This document shows positions 24,717-24,740 of a stretch of DNA of 24,740 bases, one piece after another. The DNA comes from Nostoc sp. GT001 (GTDB lineage: Bacteria > Cyanobacteriota > Cyanobacteriia > Cyanobacteriales > Nostocaceae): contig NZ_JAUDRJ010000003.1 of NCBI RefSeq assembly GCF_030382115.1, positions 478,052-502,791 on the forward strand, given 5' to 3'. The position numbers and the translations under genes were made by a program. Numbering within the stretch: position 1 is the first letter of the stretch; every line of letters starts with the position of its first letter. The notes under the pieces were generated by a model. It was given only the letters and a program-made list of their open reading frames with translations, was not told the origin of the DNA and did no database searches.

Positions 24717-24740
24717 CATTTTCGCATATTTCCTGGTAGA

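Overview
The window comes from a filamentous, heterocyst-forming cyanobacterium of the Nostoc/Anabaena type. It carries a full-length hetR at the right end, psaK of photosystem I, the aar/ado alkane pair beside accA, many GCGATCGC (HIP1) octamers, and heptameric GTTAGGA-type short tandem repeats (STRR) in intergenic gaps. It is ordinary chromosome, with one accessory-looking island in the middle.

Layout. 1-159: 3' end of an unidentified gene. 443-4352 (minus): an EcfT/CbiQ-type transporter membrane subunit, the ribosome-assembly GTPase Der, and a site-2-type metalloprotease with CBS domains, which has a clear terminator. 4712-4966 (minus): psaK with a TTG start. 5088-5732 (plus): trpF, converging on folE (5807-6514, minus) and a short-chain dehydrogenase. 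7696-10669 (minus): accA, aar and ado, i.e. malonyl-CoA supply beside the two enzymes that turn fatty acyl-ACP into alkanes. 10850-11677 (plus): an orphan sugar-type ABC permease.

11.7-19.0 kb is the unusual part. It holds two paralogous modules on the plus strand. Each consists of a small unidentified protein whose C-terminal tail contains cysteines (108 and 93 aa), then a hairpin, then a secreted filamentous-haemagglutinin-type (two-partner secretion) adhesin (820 and 775 aa). The modules share a 58-bp block upstream of the small genes, a dispersed palindromic element, and adhesin 3' ends about 90% identical in DNA. Each mature adhesin has only two cysteines, 114 residues apart, the last one four residues from the C-terminus. 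Between the modules lies a degenerate HIP1 repeat array split by a roughly 150-bp MITE-like element. I see no TpsB transporter gene here.

19.0-24.7 kb returns to chromosomal genes: a 41-codon stub resembling the N-terminus of a Uma2-family gene, a conserved-looking protein of unknown function, moaA, rpsD with a long 5' leader, a secreted protein with a periodic cysteine repeat, and hetR. A perfect GTA-N8-TAC (NtcA-type) palindrome lies about 130 bp upstream of hetR.

Recurrent theme: inverted pairs of STRR arrays sit directly behind stop codons. In der and trpF the array itself supplies the TAG stop.
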